Part shown: piece after piece, positions 28,439 to 37,318 of the stretch
Numbering within the stretch: the stretch's first letter is position 1
Layout: every line of letters starts with the position of its first letter
Assembly: GCF_020080045.1 (NCBI RefSeq)
Contig: NZ_CP083451.1
Coordinates: forward strand, 2,232,001 to 2,296,000
Direction of reading: 5' to 3'
From: Comamonas odontotermitis
GTDB taxonomy: Bacteria > Pseudomonadota > Gammaproteobacteria > Burkholderiales > Burkholderiaceae_C
Length of the DNA: 64,000 nt
Program-made: the position numbers and the translations under genes
Notes under the pieces: model-generated
Database searches by the model: none
What the model saw: the letters and a program-made list of their open reading frames with translations, nothing else
Told to the model about the DNA's origin: nothing

Positions 28439-28466
28439 AAGCCAGCCTGCCAGCTGGCTTTTTTAT
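28439..28466 (+). terminator. Rho-independent terminator after fdxA
   Basis: Stem AAGCCAGC / GCTGGCTT with a short loop CTGCCA followed by a T-rich run, 16 bases past the stop codon. Confidence 0.85.
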
Positions 28467-28560
28467 TGGGCCTGCCCCGTCAAGGCCATGCATGTCTCCA
28501 CCTCGTGCCATGGGCACGCACGGGGTTCCCGCCCCGCCCGCTCTTGCCAACAGGTGTACC

Positions 28561-28896
28561 GTGAGCAACTCCCGATTCGCAAAAACGCCTCAGCCCCCGT
28601 ATTACGCAGTCATTTTTACCTCGCAGCGCACCGCGACTGAAAACGACGCCTACGGCAACATGGCCGATCAGATGGAGGTTCTCGCCCAGCAACAGCCCGG
28701 CTTTTTAGGCGCAGAAAGCACACGCGGCGCCGATGGCTTGGGCATTACTGTTGCCTACTGGGAAACCGAAGCCGACATCGCCGCCTGGAAAGCCAATGCC
28801 GACCACCTGGCCGCCCAGCGCGCAGGCGCAGAGCGCTGGTACGAGCACTACGAGGTGCGGGTAGCCAAGGTAGAACGCGCTTACGGAAAGCGCTGA
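28561..28896 (+). CDS. ABM-domain (antibiotic biosynthesis monooxygenase-like) protein
   Basis: Small ferredoxin-like fold protein, 111 aa. Seen: YYAVIFTSQRTATENDAYGNMADQMEVLAQQQPGFLG and a final HYEVRVAKVERAYGK strand, the ABM/YgiN layout with YWETEADIAAWK typical of heme-degrading or quinol monooxygenase-like proteins. GTG at 28561 is chosen with AGGT upstream because the open frame to 28423 runs back into the fdxA terminator. Probably a dimer. Function not assignable. Confidence 0.8.
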   Translation: MSNSRFAKTPQPPYYAVIFTSQRTATENDAYGNMADQMEVLAQQQPGFLGAESTRGADGLGITVAYWETEADIAAWKANADHLAAQRAGAERWYEHYEVRVAKVERAYGKR

Positions 28897-28943
28897 GATC
28901 GTAAACACGTTCTAAAGCAGCAGGCGCTGCCGGAGCGGCGCCA

Positions 28944-30149
28944 TCAATCCGGGTGCGACACCCCCAGCCGCTCATGCAGGCGCTTGCTCGTCGTGGTGTA
29001 TTCGAGCAGCAGCTTTTCGCCGCGCAGGTATTCGATGGCTGCCATGGCCGCCATCGTGGCCTCGTAGAACCCGCTCAGGATCAGCTTGCGCTTGCCGGGG
29101 TAGCTGACGATATCGCCAGCCGCGTAGATGCCCGTGGCGCTGGTGGCAAAGCTGTCGGTCGCCACCTGCAGCTGCTTTTTCTCGATCGCCAGACCCCATT
29201 CCAGCAGCGGCCCAAGCTTGGGCGAGATGCCCTGGCATACCCATAGCTGGTCGCAAGGCAGGCGCTGGTCCTGGCCGTCCGCATCGATGTACGCCATGGT
29301 CTGCAGGCGCGCAGCCGCGCCGTCTTCAGCCACCTCCAGGCTCTGCGGCATGCCAACTACCACCTCCACGCGGCCGCTGGCGCGCAAGGCCGCCAGCGCA
29401 TCCAGCAGGGCCTGCGGTGCGTTGAACTGGTCGCGCCGGTGCAGCAAGACAACCGACACCGAGGCAAGCAACGGGTGCTGCGCAGCGGTGACTGCCACCT
29501 GCACGGCGGCCTCGTCTCCGCCATGCACCACGATCTTTGGCGCCTTGGATGCAGCCAGCGCCGCCGCCTGCTGCGACACCCAGGCTTCGCCCAGATCCGG
29601 GTGGTAGAACACCTGCCGCCCTACCAGCGCGTCAATGCCGGGCAGACGCAGCTGCTTGGGCACAAAGGCACCCACCCCGGCTGTCACAAAAATGGTTCTG
29701 GCCAGCAGCCACGTGGTTCCATCGCCGCCATCCGGCGCAGGCTCCTGGCCCTGCAATTGCACGCGCCAGCGGCCATCGCCCCGGGCCTGTACCTGGGCCA
29801 TCTGGGTGCGGGGGTGGAAGACGGGGGCAAAAGGTGCAATCTGCTGCTGCAGCCTGGCGGCCAGTTCGCGGCCGGTGCACAGCGGAATACCAGGGATGTC
29901 GTAGATGGGCTTGTCGGCATACAGTTCGATGCACTGCCCGCCCATGACGGGCAAGGTGTCGCAGATATGCGCCTGCACGCCCTGCAACCCGAGCTGGAAA
30001 GCGGTGAAGAGCCCCACCGGCCCGGCGCCGATGATGAGCGCATCCACCTCCTGCGCAGCCGGTGCATCAACACCGGAAACGGCTGACGTGGCTTCAGTGG
30101 CGGCAATCGGGGCATCGGGAACGGTTTCGGGGCGCTGTGTATCGGTCAT
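28944..30149 (-). CDS. Ferredoxin-NADP reductase-like flavoprotein (thioredoxin reductase fold)
   Basis: FAD- and NAD(P)-binding oxidoreductase, 401 aa, resembling bacterial thioredoxin reductase-type ferredoxin-NADP reductases. Seen: FAD motif GAGPVG near residue 42, PVMGGQCIELYADKPIYDIPG (the FNR-specific sequence), a second nucleotide-binding region VVHGGDEAAVQ, and TGIYAAGDIVSYPGK near the C-terminus. There is no CxxC redox pair of true thioredoxin reductase. A 35-residue Ala/Thr/Pro-rich N-terminal extension precedes the domain. Proximity to fdxA and cysI suggests it could feed ferredoxin. Confidence 0.87.
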   Translation of the reverse strand: MTDTQRPETVPDAPIAATEATSAVSGVDAPAAQEVDALIIGAGPVGLFTAFQLGLQGVQAHICDTLPVMGGQCIELYADKPIYDIPGIPLCTGRELAARLQQQIAPFAPVFHPRTQMAQVQARGDGRWRVQLQGQEPAPDGGDGTTWLLARTIFVTAGVGAFVPKQLRLPGIDALVGRQVFYHPDLGEAWVSQQAAALAASKAPKIVVHGGDEAAVQVAVTAAQHPLLASVSVVLLHRRDQFNAPQALLDALAALRASGRVEVVVGMPQSLEVAEDGAAARLQTMAYIDADGQDQRLPCDQLWVCQGISPKLGPLLEWGLAIEKKQLQVATDSFATSATGIYAAGDIVSYPGKRKLILSGFYEATMAAMAAIEYLRGEKLLLEYTTTSKRLHERLGVSHPD

Positions 30150-30241
30150 GCCCCGATGGTAGTGCAGCTGCCTTGGCCTTGATGGCTTTGCGCATATGCA
30201 TGCGCCGAGCTGCGCTACCGGAAGCAGTCCTTCAAAAAACA

Positions 30242-30327
30242 GAGCTGCCCGCGCTTGCTGTTATTGGTTGTCTGGCAATAATTCCCTTCAAAACCAATAC
30301 CTGCAAGCGCGGGCAGCTCACTTTTTT
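30242..30327. terminator. Long bidirectional palindrome between converging ends
   Basis: Left arm 30242-30258 and right arm 30303-30319 (GAGCTGCCCGCGCTTGC and its complement) are a perfect 17-bp stem. It continues after a three-base bulge with TATTGGTT (30262-30269) / AACCAATA (30292-30299). T-runs follow on both strands. It lies between the efflux outer-membrane gene, which it would terminate, and the flavoprotein start. Confidence 0.7.
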
Positions 30328-30330
30328 ATC

Positions 30331-31875
30331 TTACTGTACGGAATCGACCCCGCCGCCTAGCGCCTTGTACAGCGCAATACGGTTGACCTGCTCGGCCTGC
30401 AGCAAGGTGATCTGCGTCTGCTGCGCGGCATACAGGCTGCGTTGCGCATCCAGCACGGTGAGGAAGTCGTCCGCCCCCGCCTTGAAGCGCGCCTGCGACA
30501 GCTCCAGCACGCGGCTGGCCGATGCCACCAGGGCAGTCTGAGAGTCCAGCCTGCGCTGCATGGTGGCGCGGTCGGCCAGGGCGTCGTTCACTTCGCGGAA
30601 AGCGGTCTGGATGGCCTTTTCGTACTGCGCAAGCGCCACATCGCGGTTGGCTTGCGCAATATCAAGATTCGCCTGGTTACGGCCGTTGTCAAAAATGGGC
30701 AGGCGGATCTGCGGCACAAAGCTCCAGGCGCGGTTGCCGCCTTCGAACAGGCCGCTGAGTTCGTTGCTGCCCGTTCCCACGTTGGCCGTCAGGCTGATGG
30801 TGGGGAAGAAGGCCGCACGCGCCGCGCCAATGCTGGCGTACTGGGCCTGCAGGCTGTGTTCGGCAGCCGCGATGTCGGGCCGCGCCAGCAGTACGGTCGA
30901 CGACAGGCGCGCGGGCACCTGTGTCATTGCCGTGGTGGCAGCCTGCGTGGCCACCTTGGGCGTAGCGCCGTCGAGCAGTTGGCCGGAGCCCGCCTTTTTC
31001 AGATCCAGGGCCGTGAGCGACGCCGCAGGCGCCTGCGGCAGCATGTCGGCGGAAACCGGGCCACCTACCAGCAGTTGCAGGGCATTGCGGTCGCGCTGCA
31101 CCTGCGATTCATAGGCCGCCACGTCGTTGCGCGCGGTCTCCACCGCCGTCTGGTTCTGTGCCAACACCAGTCCATTGGTGGCGCCCAACTGGTGCATGCG
31201 CTGCACGAGGCTGTAGCCATGCTCGCGCGTGGCCAGAGTGTCGCGCGCCAGCTGCAGGCGCTGCTGGTCGCTGGCCAGCGTGATCCAGGCGTTGCTGATG
31301 TCGGTGATCAGGCCCAGTTGCACGCTGCGGCGGTTTTCTTCGATCTGCAGGTACTGCTGCAGCGCCGATTCGCTCAGGTTTCGTACGCGCCCCCAGAAAT
31401 CCAGCTCGTAGCTGGCCAGGCCCAGTTGCACATTGAACTGGTTCGCCGTGGAAGCGCCCGCGCTGGCCGAGCGCAGGTCGTCTGCCGTGCGCGTACGGCT
31501 GGCCTGGCCGCTGGCATTGAGGGTAGGCAACTGGTCTGCCCGCTGCACCCCGTACTGCGCACGCGCCTTTTCGATATTGGCGATGGCAACGCGCAGGTCA
31601 CGGTTGTTCTGCAGCGCCGTCTCCATCAACTGGCGCAGCCGGGCGTCTTCCACCCACTGCTGCCAGGGCAGCATGCGCCATTCGCTGGCAGAGACGGGCT
31701 CCACCGAAAACTCGTCGGGCACGGCAGACAGCGCGCCATCCAGCGTGGCAGGCACGGGTGCATCAGGGCGCTGGTAGATCGGCGCGAGGTTGCAGGCGCT
31801 CAGCAACCCGGCCGCCAGCAGGGCAAGCGGCAGGCGCAAGGCAGAGGGGCAGACAGTCTTCATGCTCGGAATCAT
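30331..31875 (-). CDS. RND efflux outer-membrane factor (NodT/OprM family)
   Basis: Outer-membrane channel of a tripartite pump, 514 aa. Seen: a lipoprotein signal with Cys28 in LLSAC, then the two OEP repeats of coiled-coil hairpins (QLPTLNASGQASRTRT; YASIGAARAAFFPTISL; FDNGRNQANLDIAQANRDVALAQYEKAIQTAFREVNDAL). Its ATG overlaps the permease stop (ATGA), so it is translationally coupled and last in the adaptor-permease-channel operon. Homologues (OprM, CusC, NodT) form trimers. Drug specificity is not inferable. Confidence 0.93.
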   Translation of the reverse strand: MIPSMKTVCPSALRLPLALLAAGLLSACNLAPIYQRPDAPVPATLDGALSAVPDEFSVEPVSASEWRMLPWQQWVEDARLRQLMETALQNNRDLRVAIANIEKARAQYGVQRADQLPTLNASGQASRTRTADDLRSASAGASTANQFNVQLGLASYELDFWGRVRNLSESALQQYLQIEENRRSVQLGLITDISNAWITLASDQQRLQLARDTLATREHGYSLVQRMHQLGATNGLVLAQNQTAVETARNDVAAYESQVQRDRNALQLLVGGPVSADMLPQAPAASLTALDLKKAGSGQLLDGATPKVATQAATTAMTQVPARLSSTVLLARPDIAAAEHSLQAQYASIGAARAAFFPTISLTANVGTGSNELSGLFEGGNRAWSFVPQIRLPIFDNGRNQANLDIAQANRDVALAQYEKAIQTAFREVNDALADRATMQRRLDSQTALVASASRVLELSQARFKAGADDFLTVLDAQRSLYAAQQTQITLLQAEQVNRIALYKALGGGVDSVQ

Positions 31876-34800
31876 TGCGCGCCCTCCACCGGGTGCGCGT
31901 TAGCGGTTGCGGTTGCGGGTGGTGCAGCCTCCTCATGGCGGCTGCGCGAGCGGAACCAGCTGCGTATCAGCAGGAAGAACACCGGCACCATGAAGATGCC
32001 CAGCAAGGTGGAAGCCACCATGCCGCCCAGCACCGCCGTGCCGATGGCCACGCGGCCGGCCGCGCCAGCGCCGGTGCCGATGGCCAACGGTATCACGCCA
32101 AAGCCAAATGCCAGCGAGGTCATCAGAATGGGACGCAGCCGCAGCCGCACGGCGGCCACCACGGCATCGAACACGCTCTTGCCCTGCTCTTGCAGCTGCA
32201 CGGCAAATTCCACGATCAAAATGGCGTTCTTCGCAGCCAGCCCCACCGTGGTGAGCAGACCGACCTGGAAGTACACGTCATTCGTCAGCCCGCGCGTGTA
32301 GGTGGACAGCAGCGCGCCGATGACGCCCAGCGGCACTGCCAGCATCACCGACAGCGGCACCGTCCAGCTTTCGTACAGCGCAGCCAGGCACAGGAAGACG
32401 AACAGGATCGAGATGGCGTACAGCATGGGCGCCTGCGCACCCGACTGGCGCTCCTGCAGCGAGGCGCCCGTCCATTCGTAGCCAATGCCGGGCGGCAGCT
32501 GCTTGAGGATGTCCTCGATGGTCTGCATGGCCACACCCGAGCTCACACCGGGCGCGGAGCTACCGATGATTTCATAGGCCGGAGCGCCGTTGTAGCGCAG
32601 CAGCTGCGGCGAGCCATAGGCCCAGTGGCTGCTGGCAAAGGCGCTGAAAGGCACCATTTCGCCCTTGTTGTTGCGCACCGTCCACTGGCCAATGTCCTGC
32701 GGCAGCATGCGGTACTTGGCGTCGCCCTGCACATACACGCGCTTGACGCGGCCATTGTTCAGGAAATCGTTCACATAGGTACCGCCCATGGCGCTGGAGA
32801 GCGTGCTGTTGATGTCGTTGTACGACAGGCCCAGCGCCGCAGCCTTGCGGTCGTCCACCTCCACGCGCAGCTCGCTGGCGTCGTCGAGGTTGGTGGTGCG
32901 CACGGCGGTCAGCAGGTTGCTTTTGCGGGCTTCGTCCAGAACCTTGTTGGTGGCGGCCAGCAAGGCGCTGTGCCCCAGGCCGTTGACGTCCTTGATCATG
33001 AAGTTGAAGCCCGCGTTGGACCCCAGGCCCCGCACGGCGGGCGGCATCATCACATAGACGCGGGCATCGCGGATGCGCGCCAGATCCTTGTTGGCCTTGA
33101 AGGCGATGGCATTGGCCGCCTGGCTGGCCAGGGGGCGCTCATCCCACGGTTTCAGACGGATGAAGCCGCGTGCCGAGCTCTGGTCGCCGTTCAGCCCCGA
33201 TACCTGGTTGAAACTGATGATGTCGGGCTGGTCCAGCAGGTAGTCGCGCACCTCGTCCAGCACGTCCTGCAATCGGGCGTCGGCAGCGCCTGCGGGCAGG
33301 TTGACGTTGACGTACAGAAAGCCCTGGTCTTCGTCCGGAAGGAAGGATGTGGGCAGCACGCGTGCCACGATCCAGATGGCGGCCAGCACGGCCACGAAAA
33401 TCAGCATCATGCGCTTGGCGCGGCGCAGACTGTAGGCCACCGTGCTCTGGTAGCGGCTGGCGGTGGCGTCAAAACTGCGGTTGAACCAGCGGAAGAACCG
33501 GTCGCTCACACCCAGCAGGCCTCCGCGCACGGCGCGCTCGTGGTGCGCATCTTCTTGCGGGGCTTTGAGGATGGTGGCGCACAGCGCGGGTGTCAGCGTC
33601 AGCGCCACAAACACCGACAGCGCCATGGCCGCGACGATGGTGATGGAGAACTGGCGGTAGATCACTCCGGTCGAGCCGCCAAAGAACGCCATGGGCACGA
33701 ATACCGCCGACAGTGTGACGCCAATGCCTACCAGGGCCGGGGTGATTTCGCGCATGGAGAGCTTGGTGGCCTCCTTGGCGGACAGGCCCGTCTCGTGCAT
33801 CACGCGCTCGACGTTCTCGACCACCACGATGGCATCGTCCACCAACAGGCCAATGGCCAGCACCATGGCAAACATGGTCAGGGTATTGATGGAATAACCC
33901 GCGATGGACAGCACGCCGAAGGTGCCCAGCAGCACCACTGGCACGGCAATCGCAGGAATCAGGGTGGCGCGCAGGTTCTGCAGGAAGATGAACATCACGA
34001 TCACCACCAGCACCATGGCCTCGCCCAGCGCACTCACCACCTCATGGATCGAGGCGCGCACAAAGGGGGTCGAGTCCGAGCTGACGAAGTATTCGATCTG
34101 GTTGGGGAAGAACGGCTTCATCTCCGCCAGCTTGGCGGCCACGGCATCCGATACCGCCATGGCGTTGGCGCCGTCGGCCAGGATGATGCCCATGCCCGCG
34201 CCGCGCATGCCGTTGAGCTTGGCCTGGATGGAGAGGTTGTCGGCGCCCAGCTCCACCCGCGCCACATCGGCGATGGTGACAACCGAGCCGTCGGTGGCAG
34301 CCTTGAGCACGATGTTCTCGAACTGGTCCACCGTTTTGAGCTTGGTGCGCGCCGTGATGGTGGCATTGAGCTGCTGGTTCTGAACGGCGGGCAAGGCCCC
34401 CAGTTGGCCCGCCGAGACCTGGGCATTCTGCGCATTGAGCGCGTTGACCAGATCGGAGGGCACAAGGCCGTACTTTTCCAGCTTGGCCGGGTCCATCCAC
34501 ACCCGCATGGCGTAGAAGGTGCCGAAGACGTTGACGTCCCCCACCCCTTCGATGCGGCCGATCACATCGACCAGGTTGGAGTTGATGTAGTCGCCAATGT
34601 CCACCTCGGTGATCGATGGATCCTTGGAGTAGAAGCTGTAGGTGACCAGAAAATCCTGGCCGCCCTTGTTGATGAAGACGCCCCGGCTCTTGACCGCATC
34701 GGGCAGGCGGTTCAGGGCGCCCTGGATCTTGTTCTGCACCTGCACCTGGGCAACGTCCACATTGGTGCCGGGCGCAAAGGTGAGCGTGATCCGCGCCTGG

Positions 34801-35057
34801 CCGGACGCGCTGCTCGACGAGCTCATGTAGAGCATGTTGTCGATGCCCTTGATCTGCTGCTCGATGATCTGGGTGACGGAGTTTTCCACCGTTTCAGCCG
34901 AGGCACCGGTGTACTGGGCGCCAATCGTCACGCGTGGTGGCGCGATCTCGGGGTATTGCTCCAGCGGCAGCTTGAAAATGGACAAGGCGCCGCCCAGCAT
35001 GATGACGATGGCGATCACCCATGCAAAGATGGGGCGCTGGATAAAGAACTGTGCCAT
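31872..35057 (-). CDS. RND efflux permease, HAE1 (AcrB/MexB-like) family
   Basis: Proton-driven inner-membrane exporter of hydrophobic and amphiphilic compounds, 1061 aa, the usual length. Seen: the start MAQFFIQRPIFAWVIAI, the helix-4 motif GLLVDDAIVVVENVERVM with the two proton-relay aspartates near residue 405, and twelve transmembrane segments with two large periplasmic loops (pore and docking domains) in between. Middle gene of the operon, 26 bp after the adaptor and overlapping the outer-membrane gene by 4 bp. No regulator is adjacent. Confidence 0.95.
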   Translation of the reverse strand: MAQFFIQRPIFAWVIAIVIMLGGALSIFKLPLEQYPEIAPPRVTIGAQYTGASAETVENSVTQIIEQQIKGIDNMLYMSSSSSASGQARITLTFAPGTNVDVAQVQVQNKIQGALNRLPDAVKSRGVFINKGGQDFLVTYSFYSKDPSITEVDIGDYINSNLVDVIGRIEGVGDVNVFGTFYAMRVWMDPAKLEKYGLVPSDLVNALNAQNAQVSAGQLGALPAVQNQQLNATITARTKLKTVDQFENIVLKAATDGSVVTIADVARVELGADNLSIQAKLNGMRGAGMGIILADGANAMAVSDAVAAKLAEMKPFFPNQIEYFVSSDSTPFVRASIHEVVSALGEAMVLVVIVMFIFLQNLRATLIPAIAVPVVLLGTFGVLSIAGYSINTLTMFAMVLAIGLLVDDAIVVVENVERVMHETGLSAKEATKLSMREITPALVGIGVTLSAVFVPMAFFGGSTGVIYRQFSITIVAAMALSVFVALTLTPALCATILKAPQEDAHHERAVRGGLLGVSDRFFRWFNRSFDATASRYQSTVAYSLRRAKRMMLIFVAVLAAIWIVARVLPTSFLPDEDQGFLYVNVNLPAGAADARLQDVLDEVRDYLLDQPDIISFNQVSGLNGDQSSARGFIRLKPWDERPLASQAANAIAFKANKDLARIRDARVYVMMPPAVRGLGSNAGFNFMIKDVNGLGHSALLAATNKVLDEARKSNLLTAVRTTNLDDASELRVEVDDRKAAALGLSYNDINSTLSSAMGGTYVNDFLNNGRVKRVYVQGDAKYRMLPQDIGQWTVRNNKGEMVPFSAFASSHWAYGSPQLLRYNGAPAYEIIGSSAPGVSSGVAMQTIEDILKQLPPGIGYEWTGASLQERQSGAQAPMLYAISILFVFLCLAALYESWTVPLSVMLAVPLGVIGALLSTYTRGLTNDVYFQVGLLTTVGLAAKNAILIVEFAVQLQEQGKSVFDAVVAAVRLRLRPILMTSLAFGFGVIPLAIGTGAGAAGRVAIGTAVLGGMVASTLLGIFMVPVFFLLIRSWFRSRSRHEEAAPPATATANAHPVEGAQ

Positions 35058-35083
35058 GGGTGCAGCCTTTTTCTTCTTGCTTC

Positions 35084-36352
35084 TTATTTGCCAGCTGCAG
35101 GCGCAGAAGCAGCGGGCGTGGCAGGTGCGGCCGCCTCACCAGGCGCTCTTCCCGGGCTGCGCGGCTTGTCGGCCTTGGCCTGGAGGTCGATCACGGTGGG
35201 GTTCACCTTGTCGCCCACCTTCACACGCTGAAAACCATCCACCACCACACGCTCGCCCGCCTTGAGGCCGCTGCCCACCAACCACTGGTTGCCGATGGCA
35301 CGGTCAATCTCCAGGGGACGCTTCTCGATCTTGTCGTCCTGGCTCACCACCATCACACTGGCACGGCCGGTCAGATCGCGAGTCACCGACTGCTGCGGCA
35401 CCAGGAGCGCATCAGGCGCCACTGCCGTGGGCAACAGAGCCTGCACATACATATTGGGCATCAGCATGCCGTCGGGGTTGGGCACCTGCGCACGCAGGGT
35501 GACGGTGCCGGTGGTAGCGTTGACGATGACGCCCGCAAACTTGAGCTTGGCGGTGTGGGGGTACTGGGTGCCGTCATCGAGGCGGATGCGCACCGGAATC
35601 TGGTCGCCATCCACCTTCTGGAAGCGCCCGGCCGCCAGATCGCGCTGCAACTGCAGCATCTCGGTGCTCGACTGCGTGAAATCCACATACATCGGATCGA
35701 GCTGCACCACGGTGGTGAGCGGCGCCGTCTGGTTGGCCGTGACCAGCGCGCCCGGCGTTACCGAAGAGGTGCTGACCCGGCCACTGATGGGCGATGTGAT
35801 GCGGGTGTACTGCAGGTTGACCTTGGCGTTGTCGAGCGCGGCCTGTGCCACGGCGACATCGGATGCAGTCTGCGCGACTGCGGCCTGGCTGTCGTCGTAC
35901 ACCTGGCGGCTGATCGCGTCGATCTTCACCAACTCGGCATTGCGCGCTGCATTGCTGCGCGCGGTCTGCGCGGTGGCCTTGGCCTTGGCAACAGCCGCCT
36001 GGGCGCTGTTGACGGCGGCGGTGGCCGAGCGGTCATCCAACTGGTAGAGCATCTGCCCGGCCTTGACCTGCGCGCCCTCGGTGAACAGGCGCTTTTCGAC
36101 GATGCCGTTGGCCTGGGGCCGAATGTCGGCCATCATGAAGGCGCTGGTGCGGCCCGGCAACTCGGCCATCAGGCTCTGCGCAGTTGGCTGCACGGTAATG
36201 ATGCCCACCTCGGTCGCCTTGGCTGCAGGCGCCTCCACCGCCTTCTTCTCGGAACATGCCGCCAGCAAGGCGATGGCCGCTACAGCGGCAACACTGCGCC
36301 AGCCGGAAGATGAAAGCGGAAGGACTGGATGCAGAGGGGCAGAAGCAACCAT
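35084..36352 (-). CDS. RND efflux periplasmic adaptor (membrane fusion protein)
   Basis: Lipoprotein adaptor joining the RND permease to the outer-membrane channel, 422 aa from this start. Seen: signal with lipobox LLAAC, barrel-sandwich region (GIVEKRLFTEGAQVKAGQMLYQLD), an alpha-hairpin with heptads (QAAVAKAKATAQTARSNAARNAELVKID), RITSPISGRV and a beta-barrel with NMYVQALLPT. ATG at 36352 gives a signal peptide of about 33 residues; ATG at 36388 (434 aa) is possible, and neither has a clear ribosome site. First gene of the pump operon. Confidence 0.9.
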   Translation of the reverse strand: MVASAPLHPVLPLSSSGWRSVAAVAAIALLAACSEKKAVEAPAAKATEVGIITVQPTAQSLMAELPGRTSAFMMADIRPQANGIVEKRLFTEGAQVKAGQMLYQLDDRSATAAVNSAQAAVAKAKATAQTARSNAARNAELVKIDAISRQVYDDSQAAVAQTASDVAVAQAALDNAKVNLQYTRITSPISGRVSTSSVTPGALVTANQTAPLTTVVQLDPMYVDFTQSSTEMLQLQRDLAAGRFQKVDGDQIPVRIRLDDGTQYPHTAKLKFAGVIVNATTGTVTLRAQVPNPDGMLMPNMYVQALLPTAVAPDALLVPQQSVTRDLTGRASVMVVSQDDKIEKRPLEIDRAIGNQWLVGSGLKAGERVVVDGFQRVKVGDKVNPTVIDLQAKADKPRSPGRAPGEAAAPATPAASAPAAGK

Positions 36353-36695
36353 AGCGTGGCGTGAGGGAGAATGGGCATCCAGCATCATCGGTGGTGATTT
36401 TGGTAGAGAGCAAACTACTATTTTTGCAGCTTAATATGTAGGAAATGTAAAGCCCGCCAGCGGATTGGCTTGCGCATGCTGCAATGCGGCGCCCCGGCGA
36501 ATCACACATTCTGCTACAGCCTGTATCCCTGCGATACAGGCGCTGCAACGCTCTATGGGAAAGCGATAATGCGCAAAGGTTCCCTTCGAGTCACCTTGCT
36601 GACACCGGTTTCTTTTTTCACCACAGAGTTACCCCGCTTTCCATACGGCCAGCCTGTTTCACCGGGCTGCCCCCTTTTGCCCCAAGGAGCGCTCC
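36353..36695. other. Divergent regulatory region (efflux operon / chelatase)
   Basis: About 340 bp between divergently oriented genes. Contains AT-rich tracts near 36410-36450, suited to a minus-strand promoter, and the palindrome at 36520-36540. Open frames here have no coding support. Confidence 0.5.
36520..36540. promoter_or_regulatory. Palindromic operator-like site
   Basis: CCTGTATC and GATACAGG, perfect 8-bp arms with a 5-base spacer, in the divergent region between the efflux operon and the chelatase. A dimeric repressor or activator could bind it. No regulator gene is adjacent. Confidence 0.35.
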
Positions 36696-37088
36696 ATGCC
36701 CATTTCTGCCCCCGCATCCGGACTGATTCTGCTCTCGCATGGCTCCAAGGACCCCGTCTGGCGCGGCAATGCCGAACGGCTGCTGGCCCTGGTGCAGCGA
36801 GACAGGCCGCAGGCGGCGGTCGCCTGCGCCTATCTGGACTGGTGCGAGCCCGCGCTGGGCGCCGCCTTGGAACACCTGGTGCAGCAGCACCCTCGATTGA
36901 CCCAAGTCACCATCTGGCCGCTGCTGTTTGGCGTGGGCAAGCATGCGCGTGACGACATTCCCGCCCTGGTGCAGCGCACGGCACCGCAATTTCCGCAGAT
37001 GGCCCTGACCATCGCGCCCGCCATGGGTGAAGACGACCGCGTGATGCAGTTGCTGGCGAGCATGGCCGCCGGCTATCTGCAAAGCTGA
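36696..37088 (+). CDS. Sirohydrochlorin chelatase-like protein (CbiX family)
   Basis: Inserts a divalent metal (Fe2+ for siroheme or Co2+ for cobalamin) into sirohydrochlorin. Seen: the N-terminal LILLSHGSKDPVW with the metal-binding histidine, AYLDWCEPALGAAL, and LLFGVGKHARDDIPAL with the second histidine. At 130 aa it is a single-domain (CbiX-short) member. AAGGAG precedes the ATG. Siroheme is needed by the sulfite reductase at 22568, which fits with its position beside a CysB-type regulator. Confidence 0.88.
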   Translation: MPISAPASGLILLSHGSKDPVWRGNAERLLALVQRDRPQAAVACAYLDWCEPALGAALEHLVQQHPRLTQVTIWPLLFGVGKHARDDIPALVQRTAPQFPQMALTIAPAMGEDDRVMQLLASMAAGYLQS

Positions 37089-37318
37089 AATCCCGCGCTG
37101 CGGTCTTGTGGCCCTGCTGCGCCGGTGCACCGCTGCGCTTGCGCTCAAGGCGCCACCGGCGGCATCGGCCTGCCTAACCCCGGCAGAGTTTCGGTGTTCT
37201 ATCGATATCACTGGCGTTTATATTCCAATGAAGCATAATGATGCAGATCAATATTCCATAATCTTGTAGGACCTGTGCAAAGCGCGCACCCAGCTGCTGG
37301 GCGCAGGCCGAATCTTTT

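Noticed and set aside
31758..35231. 1157-codon open frame on the plus strand opposite the RND permease
   Set aside because: It is antisense to a complete, clearly conserved gene. The translated sequence is rich in His/Gln/Arg, typical of reverse-frame shadows in GC-rich DNA.
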